Positions 29,472-38,608 of a DNA stretch of 64,000 nt are shown here, one piece after another. The stretch covers positions 1-64,000 of the forward strand of contig UBYX01000004.1 in assembly GCA_900469955.1 (NCBI GenBank), read 5' to 3'. This DNA is from Hyphomicrobiales bacterium (lineage in GTDB: Bacteria; Pseudomonadota; Alphaproteobacteria; Rhizobiales; Rhizobiaceae). Numbering within the stretch: position 1 is the first letter of the stretch; each line of letters opens with the position of its first letter. The notes beneath the pieces are model-generated. The model saw nothing but the letters and a program-made list of their open reading frames with translations. It was not told the DNA's origin and made no database searches. The position numbers were made by a program, and so were the translations under genes.

Positions 29472-29849
29472 ATGAACAACATGCTTCTCGTCGCCCTCGG
29501 CGGAGCGATCGGCTCCGTATGCCGCTATCTCGTCGGGCTCTGGACTTTGCGCCTATGGGGGGCCTCCTTTCCCTGGGGGACGCTTGCCGTCAATGTCGCC
29601 GGTTCGCTGGCGATCGGCTTGCTCGCCGAACTCATTGCCCGACGGTTCGATGCATCGCCCGAAATGCGGCTTTTGATCATCACCGGGTTTCTCGGCGGCT
29701 TCACGACGTTTTCTGCCTTTTCCCTTGATGTCGTATCGCTGCTGGAGCGGGGCGCCACCATGGCCGGTGTGACCTATATCGTTGCGAGCGTAGCGATCTC
29801 GCTCGGCGCCGTCTTCGCCGGGCTGGCGCTCGGGCGGGCAATGCTCTAA
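29472..29849 (+). CDS. fluC: Fluoride channel FluC (CrcB)
   Basis: A 125-residue, four-helix membrane protein that dimerises into a fluoride-specific channel. Diagnostic motifs are GGAIGSVCRYLVG, TLAVNVAGSLAIG and GFLGGFTTFSAFSLD. The ATG at 29472 lies 125 bp after the convergent-facing small gene start; there is no room for, and no sign of, a fluoride riboswitch. The pseudouridine synthase gene follows after 38 bp. Confidence 0.93.
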   Translation: MNNMLLVALGGAIGSVCRYLVGLWTLRLWGASFPWGTLAVNVAGSLAIGLLAELIARRFDASPEMRLLIITGFLGGFTTFSAFSLDVVSLLERGATMAGVTYIVASVAISLGAVFAGLALGRAML

Positions 29850-29887
29850 AGACCGGGCTCAATCAGACGAGACACGAAAGAGCGTTG

Positions 29888-30880
29888 ATGGCAGGCATCG
29901 AGCATATCCGCGTCGAGGCGGACGAGGCGGGCATGCGTCTCGACCGCTGGTTCAAGATCCATTTCCCGGGCCTCGGTTTCGGGCCGCTGCAGAAGCTCTT
30001 GCGTTCCGGCCAGGTGCGCGTCGACGGCGGGCGTGTGAAGTCCGACACCCGCGTTCAGCCGGGCCAGACGGTGCGCATTCCGCCGATGGATACGGACGCC
30101 CGGAAGGCCGGCCCGATCGCATCGAAGGACCTGAAGCATTCCGGCGACTTCGAGCTGCTCTCGCGCATGGTGCTGCACGAGGACGAGAAGGTCATCGTTC
30201 TCAACAAGCCTGCAGGGCTTGCCGTACAGGGCGGCTCCGGCGTCACGCGGCATATCGACCAGATGCTCGACGCCTGGGTCAGTCCGAAGGGTGAAAAGCC
30301 GCGACTCGTCCACCGGCTCGACCGCGACACGTCCGGCGTCCTGGTGATCGCCCGCACCCGCGGAGCCGCACAGAAGCTGACGGCAGCCTTCCGCGAACGG
30401 GACACGAAGAAGACCTATTGGTCGCTCGTAAGAGGCGTGCCACGCAAGCACGAGGACAAGATCTCCACCTGGCTCGTCAAGGAACAGACGCCGGACGGCG
30501 ACCGCATGCGTATCGCCAAGCACGGCGAGGAGGGCGCCGATCATGCGGTGTCGTATTACCGCGTCCTGGAAACGGCCGCACAAACGCTCGCCTGGCTGGA
30601 GATGGAGCCTTATACGGGCCGCACCCATCAGCTTCGCGTTCACGCCCTGCATATCGGCCACCCGATCATCGGCGATCCGAAATATTTCATCGACGATCCG
30701 AACTGGGATTTCCCCGGGGGCATTCAGAAGCGACTGCATCTGCACGCCCGGCATATCGATGTCCCGCATCCCAGCGGCGGGCGGCTGAAGGTCACCGCAC
30801 CTTTGCCGCCGCACATGGTGCAGAGCTGGAACCTGCTGGGCTTCGATATGGAAAACGGCATGAGGGGCGATGAAGAATGA
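29888..30880 (+). CDS. rluC: 23S rRNA pseudouridine synthase, RluC/RluD family
   Basis: A 330-residue enzyme with an N-terminal S4 RNA-binding domain (GMRLDRWFKIHFPGLGFGPL) and the catalytic RluA-type domain with the active-site Asp in PRLVHRLDRDTSGVL. Further landmarks are EPYTGRTHQLRVH and HPIIGDPKY. RluC makes pseudouridines in 23S rRNA; RluC versus RluD cannot be fully separated from sequence alone. It overlaps the HAD gene by 4 bp (ATGA). Confidence 0.9.
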   Translation: MAGIEHIRVEADEAGMRLDRWFKIHFPGLGFGPLQKLLRSGQVRVDGGRVKSDTRVQPGQTVRIPPMDTDARKAGPIASKDLKHSGDFELLSRMVLHEDEKVIVLNKPAGLAVQGGSGVTRHIDQMLDAWVSPKGEKPRLVHRLDRDTSGVLVIARTRGAAQKLTAAFRERDTKKTYWSLVRGVPRKHEDKISTWLVKEQTPDGDRMRIAKHGEEGADHAVSYYRVLETAAQTLAWLEMEPYTGRTHQLRVHALHIGHPIIGDPKYFIDDPNWDFPGGIQKRLHLHARHIDVPHPSGGRLKVTAPLPPHMVQSWNLLGFDMENGMRGDEE

Positions 30881-31530
30881 AACTCGTTCTTTTCGATTGC
30901 GACGGCACGCTGGTCGACAGCGCCGGCCTCATCCACGAAACCATGCGCCGGACCTTCGCGCAGTTCGGCAAGCCCGAACCGCAGGTCGAGGACACCAAGG
31001 CGATCATTGGTCTGACGCTCGACATCGCGATTTCCCGGATGCAGGGAAAGGAGCATGTGGACGACGAGGCGATCGAGATGACAGCCTACTACAAGTCGCT
31101 GTTTTCGGTCGTCCGGCAGGATCTCGACTTCAAGGAGCCGCTGTTTCCGGGAATCCGGGCACTGATCGATGAAATCGGCCCGCGCGAGGATCTATTGATC
31201 GGCGCAGTCACCGGCAAGTCGCGGCGCGGGCTCAATCTCATCATGGAGACGCATGGCTTCGACAGATATTTCGTCGTCGGGCGGACGGCAGACGATTGTC
31301 CATCCAAGCCGCATCCGGCGATGGTGACGGAATGCTGCGACGAAACCGGGATGAGAGCGGCCGATACCCTTGTCATAGGCGATGCCATTTACGATATGCA
31401 GATGGCAAAGGCTGCCGGCGCCACGGCGATCGGCGTTTCCTGGGGTTATGCCTCGGTGGAAGAGCTGACGAAGGCCGGAGCCGACGCGATCGTTGATCAT
31501 CCAAGCGAGATTCTCGCCCATATCGGCTGA
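30877..31530 (+). CDS. HAD-family hydrolase (phosphoglycolate phosphatase-like)
   Basis: A 217-residue HAD phosphatase with nucleophile motif FDCDGTLVDSAG at residues 5-16, motif II in IGAVTGKS, Lys in SKPHPAM and motif III in LVIGDAIYDMQMAKAAG. The cap domain lies between. Such enzymes remove phosphate from small metabolites; phosphoglycolate is one candidate. It is translationally coupled to rluC and followed by ATP12 after 9 bp. Confidence 0.9.
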   Translation: MKLVLFDCDGTLVDSAGLIHETMRRTFAQFGKPEPQVEDTKAIIGLTLDIAISRMQGKEHVDDEAIEMTAYYKSLFSVVRQDLDFKEPLFPGIRALIDEIGPREDLLIGAVTGKSRRGLNLIMETHGFDRYFVVGRTADDCPSKPHPAMVTECCDETGMRAADTLVIGDAIYDMQMAKAAGATAIGVSWGYASVEELTKAGADAIVDHPSEILAHIG

Positions 31531-31539
31531 GGTTGTTTT

Positions 31540-32331
31540 ATGCGTGACATCTTTCCTGACCCCTCCGAGGAGCTGAGCCATGCGGATCCGACCAGACGGG
31601 CGCAGATCCAGATGCAGAAGCCGCTGCCGAAACGTTTCTACAACGAGGTAGGCGTCGCCGAAGGCGAGGGCGGTCACGCCATCCATCTCGACGGCCGGCC
31701 GGTAAAGACCCCCGCGAAGAACAGCCTTATTGTCCCGACCGCAAGGCTGGCGGAGCTCGTGCGCGACGAATGGGCGTCACAGGTAGAGGTCATCGACCCA
31801 CGCACTATGCCGGTCACAAGGCTCGTCAACACTGCAATCGACGGGGTTGCAACCGACCCGCAGGCGGTGTTCGAGGATATTCTCAGGTTTTCCTCGAGCG
31901 ACATGCTCTGCTACCGCGCCGAAGGGCCCGACAATCTCGTTATCAGGCAGAATGACAACTGGGACCCGATCATGGACTGGGCGGCGAACGAACTCGGCGC
32001 CCGCTTCATCCTGATCGAAGGCGTCATGCCTCAGGAACAACCCAAGGAGGCGGTCGCCGCCTTTGCCGTGACCCTTCGCAAATACGACACGCCGATCGAA
32101 TTGGCGGCATTGCATACGGTGACGTCGCTGACCGGATCGGCGATCCTGGCACTTGCGTTTGCGGAAGGCCGCATCACGGATCAGGAAGCCTGGACGCTCG
32201 CCCATCTCGACGAAGACTGGACCAACGAGCATTGGGGCGCTGACGCGGAAGCCGAGCACCGCCGCGCCAAGCGGTTCGAAGAAATGCAGGCAGCTGCGGC
32301 AGTTTTTCTCGCTCTGCGCCCGATCGCTTAA
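31540..32331 (+). CDS. ATP12 family F1-ATPase assembly chaperone
   Basis: A 263-residue cytoplasmic protein matching ATP12. Typical segments are KPLPKRFYNEVGVAEGEGGHAIHLDGRPVKTPAKN near the N-terminus in outline, and LGARFILIEGVMPQEQP further on. In mitochondria ATP12 binds the F1 alpha subunit before assembly; alphaproteobacteria keep the homologue. It closes the rluC-HAD-ATP12 operon and is followed by a terminator. Confidence 0.92.
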   Translation: MRDIFPDPSEELSHADPTRRAQIQMQKPLPKRFYNEVGVAEGEGGHAIHLDGRPVKTPAKNSLIVPTARLAELVRDEWASQVEVIDPRTMPVTRLVNTAIDGVATDPQAVFEDILRFSSSDMLCYRAEGPDNLVIRQNDNWDPIMDWAANELGARFILIEGVMPQEQPKEAVAAFAVTLRKYDTPIELAALHTVTSLTGSAILALAFAEGRITDQEAWTLAHLDEDWTNEHWGADAEAEHRRAKRFEEMQAAAAVFLALRPIA

Positions 32332-32358
32332 GTCTTCTCTAACCCTGTTTGGTGGAAC

Positions 32359-32386
32359 ATCCGGAAGTCTCGTCTTCCGGATTTTC
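32359..32386 (+). terminator. Hairpin terminator after ATP12
   Basis: A perfect 9-bp stem (ATCCGGAAG / CTTCCGGAT) with a 6-nt loop runs into TTTTCTC. It ends two bases before the ATG of the next gene, leaving that gene no ordinary ribosome site. Confidence 0.65.
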
Positions 32387-32388
32387 TC

Positions 32389-32877
32389 ATGTTCCGCCGC
32401 CTTTCCCGTTTCGCTCTCATCGTGCTCGCGGCTTTGCCGCTGACGGCGTTTCGCATGCCCGCGGGCCATGAAACGCGGGAGCAATTTCTCTATGACGTGC
32501 GCGGCGCATTCGTGACTGCGCGCGGCAATGTTCCGCAGGGGTTGGTGATCGCCATCGACATGCTGGTGGACGAGGCGATCCGCGCGACCAGCCGTTCGAC
32601 CATGCTGCCGCGGACGATCATCGCCATCCGGATAGAGAAGGCCTCGCAGGTCCCGCAGCTGATCGGCAGCCGGCATGCGGCGAAGGTAGCGGTTCAGGTG
32701 ATTTCGGTCAGCAGCGGCGAGGCGATCGCCGAGGGAAATTTCGAAACCTCGGTCTTTCTGCTGGAAGGAGGCGACGGGAACACGGCGCTCGCCGAGAAGG
32801 TCGCCGACCGGATCGCCGCAGAATTCCGCCTCAAGGGCGACGGGCGTCCGGCGATCGCGAGCGCGCTGTTTCCGTAA
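32389..32877 (+). CDS. Secreted hypothetical protein
   Basis: A 162-residue protein with a clear N-terminal signal segment (FRRLSRFALIVLAALPLTAF). The mature part is mixed alpha/beta, with VAVQVISVSSGEAIAEGNF and LAEKVADRIAAEFRLKG, and looks like a small periplasmic protein. No family is recognised. The start directly abuts a terminator hairpin and lacks a Shine-Dalgarno, so either it is leaderless or the hairpin is not a true terminator. Confidence 0.72.
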   Translation: MFRRLSRFALIVLAALPLTAFRMPAGHETREQFLYDVRGAFVTARGNVPQGLVIAIDMLVDEAIRATSRSTMLPRTIIAIRIEKASQVPQLIGSRHAAKVAVQVISVSSGEAIAEGNFETSVFLLEGGDGNTALAEKVADRIAAEFRLKGDGRPAIASALFP

Positions 32878-32880
32878 GGC

Positions 32881-33714
32881 TTATGCCAGCCGTTCCGCGT
32901 GCCAGCGCAGGTGGTCGTCCATGAAGGTCGAGATGAAATAGTAGGAGTGGTCATAGCGTTCGTGCATGCGCAGCGTCAGGGCGATATCGGTTCCCCCGAT
33001 CGCCTCTTCGAACAGCCACGGCCGGAGGCCGTTTTCCAGAAAGCCGTCCGCCTTGCCCTGGTCGATCAGGAATTCGGGAAAACGCGCGCCGTCTTCCACC
33101 AGCGCGCAGGCATCATACTGGCGCCAGGTTGAACTGTCAGCGCCGAGATATTTTTCCAAGGCCGGCGCCGACCAGTCGGCCGTCGAGGGCTGGACGATCG
33201 GCGCGAAAGCCGAGCAGCTTCTAAAGCGGTCCGGGTTCCTCAGCGCCATCGTCATGGCGCCGTGGCCGCCCATGGAATGACCGAAAATGCCTTGGCGGCT
33301 CATGTCCATGCGAAAGTGCTGACTGACGAAGTTAGGCAGTTCCTCGGTGATGTAGGTGTACATCTGGTAGTGTTCAGACCATGGCTTCTCGGTGGCGTCG
33401 AGGTAGAAACCGGCCCCCTTGCCCATCTGCCAATTGGTGAGTTCGTCCGGCACATCGTTGCCGCGCGGGCTGGTGTCCGGGCAGACGATGATGAGGCCCA
33501 GCTCCGAAGCCAGCCGCCGGTATTCGCCCTTCTCCATAACGTTGGCATGGGTGCAGGTGAGGCCGGAGAGATACCAGAGGACGGGGCAGGGCTCCTTGAT
33601 CGCCTTCGGAGGCACGAAGACCGCAAAGGTCATCTCGCATTTGCAGGCTTCAGAATCATGGGCGAAGACGCCCTGCATACCGCCGAAGGCGGTGTTCTGC
33701 GACAGAACTTTCAT
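32881..33714 (-). CDS. fghA: S-formylglutathione hydrolase
   Basis: A 277-residue alpha/beta hydrolase (esterase D family) that hydrolyses S-formylglutathione to formate and glutathione. The nucleophile is Ser in IFGHSMGGHGA, the acid Asp is near DQGKADGFL, and the His is in YDHSYYFI. LSGLTCTHANVMEKG is diagnostic. It completes the pathway begun by the class III alcohol dehydrogenase at 34494. Its ATG overlaps the upstream gene's stop (TAATG). Confidence 0.95.
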   Translation of the reverse strand: MKVLSQNTAFGGMQGVFAHDSEACKCEMTFAVFVPPKAIKEPCPVLWYLSGLTCTHANVMEKGEYRRLASELGLIIVCPDTSPRGNDVPDELTNWQMGKGAGFYLDATEKPWSEHYQMYTYITEELPNFVSQHFRMDMSRQGIFGHSMGGHGAMTMALRNPDRFRSCSAFAPIVQPSTADWSAPALEKYLGADSSTWRQYDACALVEDGARFPEFLIDQGKADGFLENGLRPWLFEEAIGGTDIALTLRMHERYDHSYYFISTFMDDHLRWHAERLA

Positions 33715-34175
33715 TATCGGTTTCCGGATTGCACTTCGTTTCTGGCACGGCGGCAGAGCCGATCCAGCGTTTCAAGGAATTTGGATCGATCACGGGGAGA
33801 AAAGGCCGCGTTGTAGCCCTTGCTTTCGCCGGTTTCCCGCAGATGCGCGCCGAGGTCGCGCATGGCGCTCGCCATTCCAATGTTGGTCTCATCGAAAAGA
33901 CGGCCGGTCGGGCCTGTCACCAGCGCGCCCTTGGAAACGCATCGAACGGCAAGCGGCACGTCGGCGGTAACGACGATGTCACCGGTGCCGGCATGGTCTG
34001 CGATCCAGTCGTCGGCCGCGTCGAATGCGCCCGAGACGATCACGTTGCGGATCATCGGGTCACGCGACGGGCGGAGACCGGAATTGGCGACGAAGGTTAC
34101 CTCAAGGCCGTGGCGTTCCGCGACCTTGAGGATTTCCGGCTTTACCGGGCAGGCGTCGGCATCGACATAGATCAT
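33714..34175 (-). CDS. YaiI/YqxD family protein (DUF188, UPF0178)
   Basis: A 153-residue cytoplasmic protein with a PIN/NYN-nuclease-like fold: MIYVDADACPVKPEIL at the start, then GAFDAADDWIADHAGTGDIVVTADVPLA in outline, holding conserved Asp residues. Biochemical role unproven. It is one base from fghA and probably in the same transcript. Confidence 0.9.
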   Translation of the reverse strand: MIYVDADACPVKPEILKVAERHGLEVTFVANSGLRPSRDPMIRNVIVSGAFDAADDWIADHAGTGDIVVTADVPLAVRCVSKGALVTGPTGRLFDETNIGMASAMRDLGAHLRETGESKGYNAAFSPRDRSKFLETLDRLCRRARNEVQSGNR

Positions 34176-34235
34176 GCTGCGTCATTCTCTGCAGAGGAGC
34201 AATGTCGTCCGACCGAGACCGGGAAGGCTGGGCCT

Positions 34236-34424
34236 TCAGGCAATTGCCGTGGTCTGATCGTCCGTGGTCGCCCCCGGCGCGTTCTTCCTGATGGATTCAA
34301 TGGCAGCAACGGCCGAAGCCTTTGCCGAGTAGCCTTCGGACGAGAACAAAGTCTGGCCGTTCGAGGCCTTGAAGCGGAAGCGGAATTCGCCGGACTTGTC
34401 CTTGTAGATTTCGAACTTGTACAT
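34236..34424 (-). CDS. YegP family protein (DUF1508)
   Basis: A 62-residue protein holding one DUF1508 unit, with the KFEIYKDKSGEFRFRFKASN strand pair and the SSEGYSAKASAVAAIESI repeat-like helix. Function is unknown; related proteins are stress-linked. It lies 60 bp before the DUF188 gene on the same strand. Confidence 0.87.
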   Translation of the reverse strand: MYKFEIYKDKSGEFRFRFKASNGQTLFSSEGYSAKASAVAAIESIRKNAPGATTDDQTTAIA

Positions 34425-34443
34425 TTGGGAGTCCCCTCACTAG

Positions 34444-34469
34444 CAACGCTTAGGATGATAGAAGCGTTG
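34444..34469 (-). other. Hairpin between the dehydrogenase and YegP genes
   Basis: An 8-bp inverted repeat (CAACGCTT / AAGCGTTG) with a 10-nt loop lies between the alcohol dehydrogenase stop and the YegP start on the minus strand. No T-run follows. It may reduce read-through or stabilise the upstream message. Confidence 0.4.
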
Positions 34470-34493
34470 TTCCCAAATACAAGCAGGTACCTT

Positions 34494-35621
34494 TCAATAA
34501 ACCACCACGCCGCGGATGCTCTCGCCCTTGTGCATCATGTCGAAGCCCTTGTTGATGTCCTCGAGCGGCATGGTGTGGGTGATCATCGGGTCGATCTGGA
34601 TCTTCCCCTGCATGTACCAGTCGACGATCTTGGGAACGTCGGTGCGGCCGCGCGCGCCGCCGAAGGCGGTACCCATCCACTGGCGACCGGTGACGAGCTG
34701 GAACGGACGGGTGGAGATTTCCTGACCCGCACCCGCGACGCCGATGATGACCGACTTGCCCCAGCCCCGATGGGCCGATTCCAGCGCCTGGCGCATCACC
34801 TTGGTGTTGCCGGTGCAGTCGAAGGTGTAGTCAGCGCCGCCGATGAGGTCACCGTTTCGCTTGGTCATGTTGACCAGGTAGGGCACGATGTCGTCGCCAA
34901 CTTCCTTCGGGTTGACGAAGTGCGTCATGCCGAACTTCTCGCCCCAGGCCTTGCGGTCGGGATTGATGTCGACACCGATGATCATGTCCGCACCGGCAAG
35001 GCGAAGGCCCTGAAGCACGTTCAGGCCGATGCCGCCGAGGCCGAAGACGATCGCCGTCGAACCGATCTCGACCTTGGCAGTGTTGATGACCGCGCCCACG
35101 CCGGTGGTCACGCCGCAGCCGATGTAGCAGATCTTGTCGAAGGGGGCGTCCGGGTTCACCTTCGCAAGCGCTATCTCCGGCAGAACCGTATAGTTCGCGA
35201 AGGTGGAGCAGCCCATGTAGTGATGGATCTTGTCCTTGCCGATCGAGAAGCGCGAGGTGCCGTCGGGCATCAGGCCTTGCCCCTGCGTGGAGCGGATGGC
35301 GGTGCAAAGATTCGTCTTGCGCGACAGGCAGGAATAGCACTCGCGGCATTCCGGGGTGTAGAGCGGGATCACGTGATCGCCCTTCTTCACCGAGGTGACG
35401 CCAGGGCCGACCTCGACGACGATGCCTGCACCTTCATGGCCGAGGATGGCCGGAAAGAGGCCTTCCGGATCGGCGCCCGACAGGGTGAAATCATCGGTAT
35501 GGCAGATGCCGGTCGCCTTGACCTCGACCAGCACCTCGCCGGCCCGCGGGCCTTCGAGCTGCACGGTCATCACTTCCAGCGGTTTGCCTGCCTGAACGGC
35601 AACAGCGGCGCGTACATCCAT
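34494..35621 (-). CDS. adhC: S-(hydroxymethyl)glutathione dehydrogenase / class III alcohol dehydrogenase
   Basis: A 375-residue zinc- and NAD-dependent enzyme that oxidises the adduct of formaldehyde and glutathione to S-formylglutathione. Catalytic zinc ligands are in GICHTDDFT and LGHEGAGIV; the structural zinc Cys cluster is [15 protein letters not shown]. The Rossmann motif is [14 protein letters not shown]. With fghA it forms the glutathione-dependent formaldehyde pathway. Symbols flhA and frmA are also used for this enzyme. Confidence 0.95.
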   Translation of the reverse strand: MDVRAAVAVQAGKPLEVMTVQLEGPRAGEVLVEVKATGICHTDDFTLSGADPEGLFPAILGHEGAGIVVEVGPGVTSVKKGDHVIPLYTPECRECYSCLSRKTNLCTAIRSTQGQGLMPDGTSRFSIGKDKIHHYMGCSTFANYTVLPEIALAKVNPDAPFDKICYIGCGVTTGVGAVINTAKVEIGSTAIVFGLGGIGLNVLQGLRLAGADMIIGVDINPDRKAWGEKFGMTHFVNPKEVGDDIVPYLVNMTKRNGDLIGGADYTFDCTGNTKVMRQALESAHRGWGKSVIIGVAGAGQEISTRPFQLVTGRQWMGTAFGGARGRTDVPKIVDWYMQGKIQIDPMITHTMPLEDINKGFDMMHKGESIRGVVVY

Positions 35622-35732
35622 GTCTCTCTCCCTTCGTGCATTTAAGAATCTGCGGCGGACCTTTGCACGGCCCGACCCACAGGCTCAAGCCGGAAGCGGA
35701 CCTTGGACGTCGCAAAAAGGACTGTGGCCGCG

Positions 35733-36347
35733 TCAGGGCTCGATCAGCGGCACATGCGGCGAGGCGTTTTTCGGCGCTTGGCCGGCAAGGCGAGGGTCGT
35801 CAAAAACCTCGACCATCGAGGCATAGGGAACAAAACCCGAGCGCTGATAGAAGGGTAACGCTGCGGGCGAATCGAAATGGCAGGTATGGACCCAGAAACG
35901 GGTTATCTGACGGGACCAGGCCTTCTCAACCGCGTGGTTCATGAGAAAGCGTCCGGCACCCTTGCCGATGGCGTCGCGAACGACCCCGAAAAACACCAGT
36001 TCGCATTGGCCCTCGGTACGAAAGTCGAGTTCGAGAAGGCCGATGCGACGCTCGCCGTCCTTGAGGACGTAAATCTCGACAAGCGGGTCATCGAGGATCG
36101 CGGCGAGTTCGTCGTCCGCCATGACCAGCCGCGACACCCACATCCAATCCTCGCCGACGGCGCGGAAAAGGGAGCGGTAAGCTTCCAACCCCGGAGAATT
36201 CCAGGCTTCCGCGACGAGCGAGCCATTTTCCGCGCCGGAATTTACTGCCGGTGGGGCCAGCATCTGCAGACAGGTGACGACGGTGGCGAGCTTGCCCGGC
36301 GGAACGGCGGAATAGCCAAACGGCAATGGAGGGTTCTCGGTCTTCAT
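35733..36347 (-). CDS. GNAT-family N-acetyltransferase
   Basis: A 204-residue acetyltransferase. The CoA-binding motif is FFGVVRDAIGKGAGRFLMNHAVEKA and the final part carries FWVHTCHFDSPAALPFYQRSGFVPY, outlined here rather than given in full. I choose the ATG at 36347, with AAGGG upstream, over an earlier one. The substrate is unknown. Confidence 0.85.
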   Translation of the reverse strand: MKTENPPLPFGYSAVPPGKLATVVTCLQMLAPPAVNSGAENGSLVAEAWNSPGLEAYRSLFRAVGEDWMWVSRLVMADDELAAILDDPLVEIYVLKDGERRIGLLELDFRTEGQCELVFFGVVRDAIGKGAGRFLMNHAVEKAWSRQITRFWVHTCHFDSPAALPFYQRSGFVPYASMVEVFDDPRLAGQAPKNASPHVPLIEP

Positions 36348-36393
36348 GCGACCCTTGGAGCCATTTCGCCAATTGTTGTCAAGGATCGCCGCC

Positions 36394-37665
36394 TCAGCCG
36401 AACAGGTGGTCGCACGCAAAGACCACCGCATAGGCGTGGATGAAAAGCGCGGCATAGAGACCAAGCCCGGCCATCAGCCGCTCGCCGGGATGCATCGGAT
36501 CGAGGCTTCGTCGCGGCTTGATGGTGCTGAACCCCATCAGGCTGACGAGCGTGAAGACCGCCAGTGCGGCGATAAGTGCCGTGGACGACATGCCGATGCG
36601 ATAGCCGACCCACAACAGGAGCAGGGTCACCCCGAAGCTGCCGGCGACGAGCAGGCGGCGGCTCGTGAAGATCTGGCGCAGGACCTGTCCGCCGTCGAAG
36701 CGATACATCGGCAGCAGATTGAGAAGGTTGAAGGCACCGAGGATGAGGAGGAAAAGGAGTGCGAAGTCCCGGACCGGAGCCGGCAGGACGTTTGCGGCGG
36801 CGAATTCGCACGCTGAGACCAGAACCGGCACCAGGAAGGCCGAGATGCCGGGCCCCATGAGTGCGCAGGTGGCGACCTCGAAGCGGCTGTTGTAGGGGCG
36901 TCCTCCGATGGCGAGCCCCCCGAGCAACGGCACGAAGATTATTCGGGCACTCTCGTGTCCGAAGGCGCGATAGGCAACCAGATGGCCCATTTCGTGGAGC
37001 ACGATGACTACGGTGAGCATCACCGAGATCGTCAGGCCCGCAGCGTTGAGGCCGAAGAACGGCCAGAGCAGCAGCGTGGACAGGACAGCCAGACACACCT
37101 GGAAGAGCGGGTGCTCGATTGCCATGCCGCTCCTGTCGCGACCGCCCTCCAGCCATCCCGTCAGCGACTGCAGGGTGCGTCGGATCATGAAATAGCGGAA
37201 CAGATAAAGGGCGAGGCCGCGATATGTGTCGGTTTCGGCGAAGGTGACCATGGCGCCGCCCGGGACCGCCGAAACAGACCTGTAGGACTCGAAATTTCGC
37301 CAAAAGGAGAGATCCATCGCACTGTCTTCGACTACGCGGGCGTGGCTTTCGTAACGGCCTTCAGCAGGGTTCAGGTGATCGTCGATCCGGAAGATCCGGC
37401 GAATCGGATCGCCATGGCGATCGGGGTGGGTATAAGCAATCTCGATGAAGCCGGGGTGGGCTTTGTCCGCTTCCACCGCGAGGATCGCCGGGTTCCAGCC
37501 TGTCGCTTCCCCGCTAGGCTGGACCGCTTGCCAAAGACGTTCGGGAGCGATTGCCACGGTACGGCGCAGCTCGATCCTGCGGCGACCGAGCGGCGCCGCC
37601 ATCAGCAGCCAGAGGAGGCCGAGATTGAGCGAAAGCAGCAGCGTTGCAGATACAAGGGGCGACAT
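36394..37665 (-). CDS. START-like domain fused to M50 (site-2) membrane metalloprotease
   Basis: A 423-residue protein in two parts. After an N-terminal membrane anchor (about 6-24), residues 32-175 resemble a START/SRPBCC (polyketide cyclase-like) ligand-binding domain (TVAIAPERLWQAV, FETDTYRG region). Residues 185-423 hold several membrane helices with the zinc motif HEMGH (224-228) and the third-ligand motif NLLPMYRFDGG (D324), as in site-2 proteases. It should cut within the membrane; the substrate is unknown, and the extra domain may gate it. Confidence 0.8.
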   Translation of the reverse strand: MSPLVSATLLLSLNLGLLWLLMAAPLGRRRIELRRTVAIAPERLWQAVQPSGEATGWNPAILAVEADKAHPGFIEIAYTHPDRHGDPIRRIFRIDDHLNPAEGRYESHARVVEDSAMDLSFWRNFESYRSVSAVPGGAMVTFAETDTYRGLALYLFRYFMIRRTLQSLTGWLEGGRDRSGMAIEHPLFQVCLAVLSTLLLWPFFGLNAAGLTISVMLTVVIVLHEMGHLVAYRAFGHESARIIFVPLLGGLAIGGRPYNSRFEVATCALMGPGISAFLVPVLVSACEFAAANVLPAPVRDFALLFLLILGAFNLLNLLPMYRFDGGQVLRQIFTSRRLLVAGSFGVTLLLLWVGYRIGMSSTALIAALAVFTLVSLMGFSTIKPRRSLDPMHPGERLMAGLGLYAALFIHAYAVVFACDHLFG

Positions 37666-37799
37666 TGGGCACCTCCGGCGCCGACTCGGGGTGGCCGGTC
37701 ATTCGAGCCAGTCTAGCGCGAACCGTTTTCCCCAGGATTTAGCCAAACGCTAAAATCCGAATTAGGCCGCATCAATTGCCTCGGAAGGCGCCGGCGCAA

Positions 37800-38510
37800 T
37801 CAGGCGGCGAGTTCCTCCGAAGGCGGATGGACGTCATTGGTGATCAGCCAGGGGGCGGAACGGAGCGCGCGCCGAGGTCTGTCGAGCGTCACGATCGCCT
37901 CGATCATTTCACGCCATGCGGGGTGATGGGCGGAGGCATCGGCCAGTCCGTCGATTTCGCGCAGCACGACCGCCTCGAGCGGTGAGAGCATCAGCCGACC
38001 GCGATCGAGCGCGCTGCGGAGAACCCGCCAGATATAGGCGAGATCGTGACGTGCAATTCCGGGCGAGGCGGGACGGATGGCATGATAGGCGCCGCAGGCA
38101 TCCACCTGCAGGGCGAGGCGGACCTGGTCCAGCGCGAAAGCCGACAGGCTTTCGGGGACTTCAGGCGCGACTTCCATGACGTGAAGGAGAAGCTCCAGCT
38201 CCAGGGGTGAACGCACTGCGCAATCCGTCGCGATCGTGCGCATCAGCCAGCCGGCCTTGGCTTCGTCGACGATACCGCGCGGGGCGCAGTCGTGAACGAG
38301 AAACATCGTCAGGCTCTCGACAAAATAGCTCGCCCATTCGGGGCCGTGCTCGCGACATTCCTCGTTCAGCGCAAAAAGAGTGAGCGCATCGTCAAACGAG
38401 CCGATTCCCTCCGGGAATGCATATCGGCGCAGCATCAAAATGTCGTCGGCATCAATCCGACCCTTCCCGGCGGTCACACATGCCGGAAAAGAAAAGCGGA
38501 ACCCGCTCAT
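37800..38510 (-). CDS. Hypothetical protein, alpha-helical
   Basis: A 236-residue cytoplasmic, Asp/Glu-rich helical protein with no signal peptide or membrane segment. The sequence is well-behaved (for example DAKAGWLMRTIATDCAVRS region), with codon use like its neighbours, so it is a real gene. It resembles a rhizobial conserved hypothetical protein whose role I do not know. Confidence 0.7.
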   Translation of the reverse strand: MSGFRFSFPACVTAGKGRIDADDILMLRRYAFPEGIGSFDDALTLFALNEECREHGPEWASYFVESLTMFLVHDCAPRGIVDEAKAGWLMRTIATDCAVRSPLELELLLHVMEVAPEVPESLSAFALDQVRLALQVDACGAYHAIRPASPGIARHDLAYIWRVLRSALDRGRLMLSPLEAVVLREIDGLADASAHHPAWREMIEAIVTLDRPRRALRSAPWLITNDVHPPSEELAA

Positions 38511-38608
38511 CCCCTATCTCCGTTTCCTCATGAAACTGATTTGGGTCATAAACTTCAGAAGTTTAGGGTCCGGAAAGGAGAGGGGTTAACGCCTGCTCAA
38601 ACAAGCTC

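Noticed and set aside
33729-35645. 638-residue + strand frame opposite fghA-DUF188-adhC
   Set aside because: It crosses four well-supported minus-strand genes and their spacers, and has no domain.
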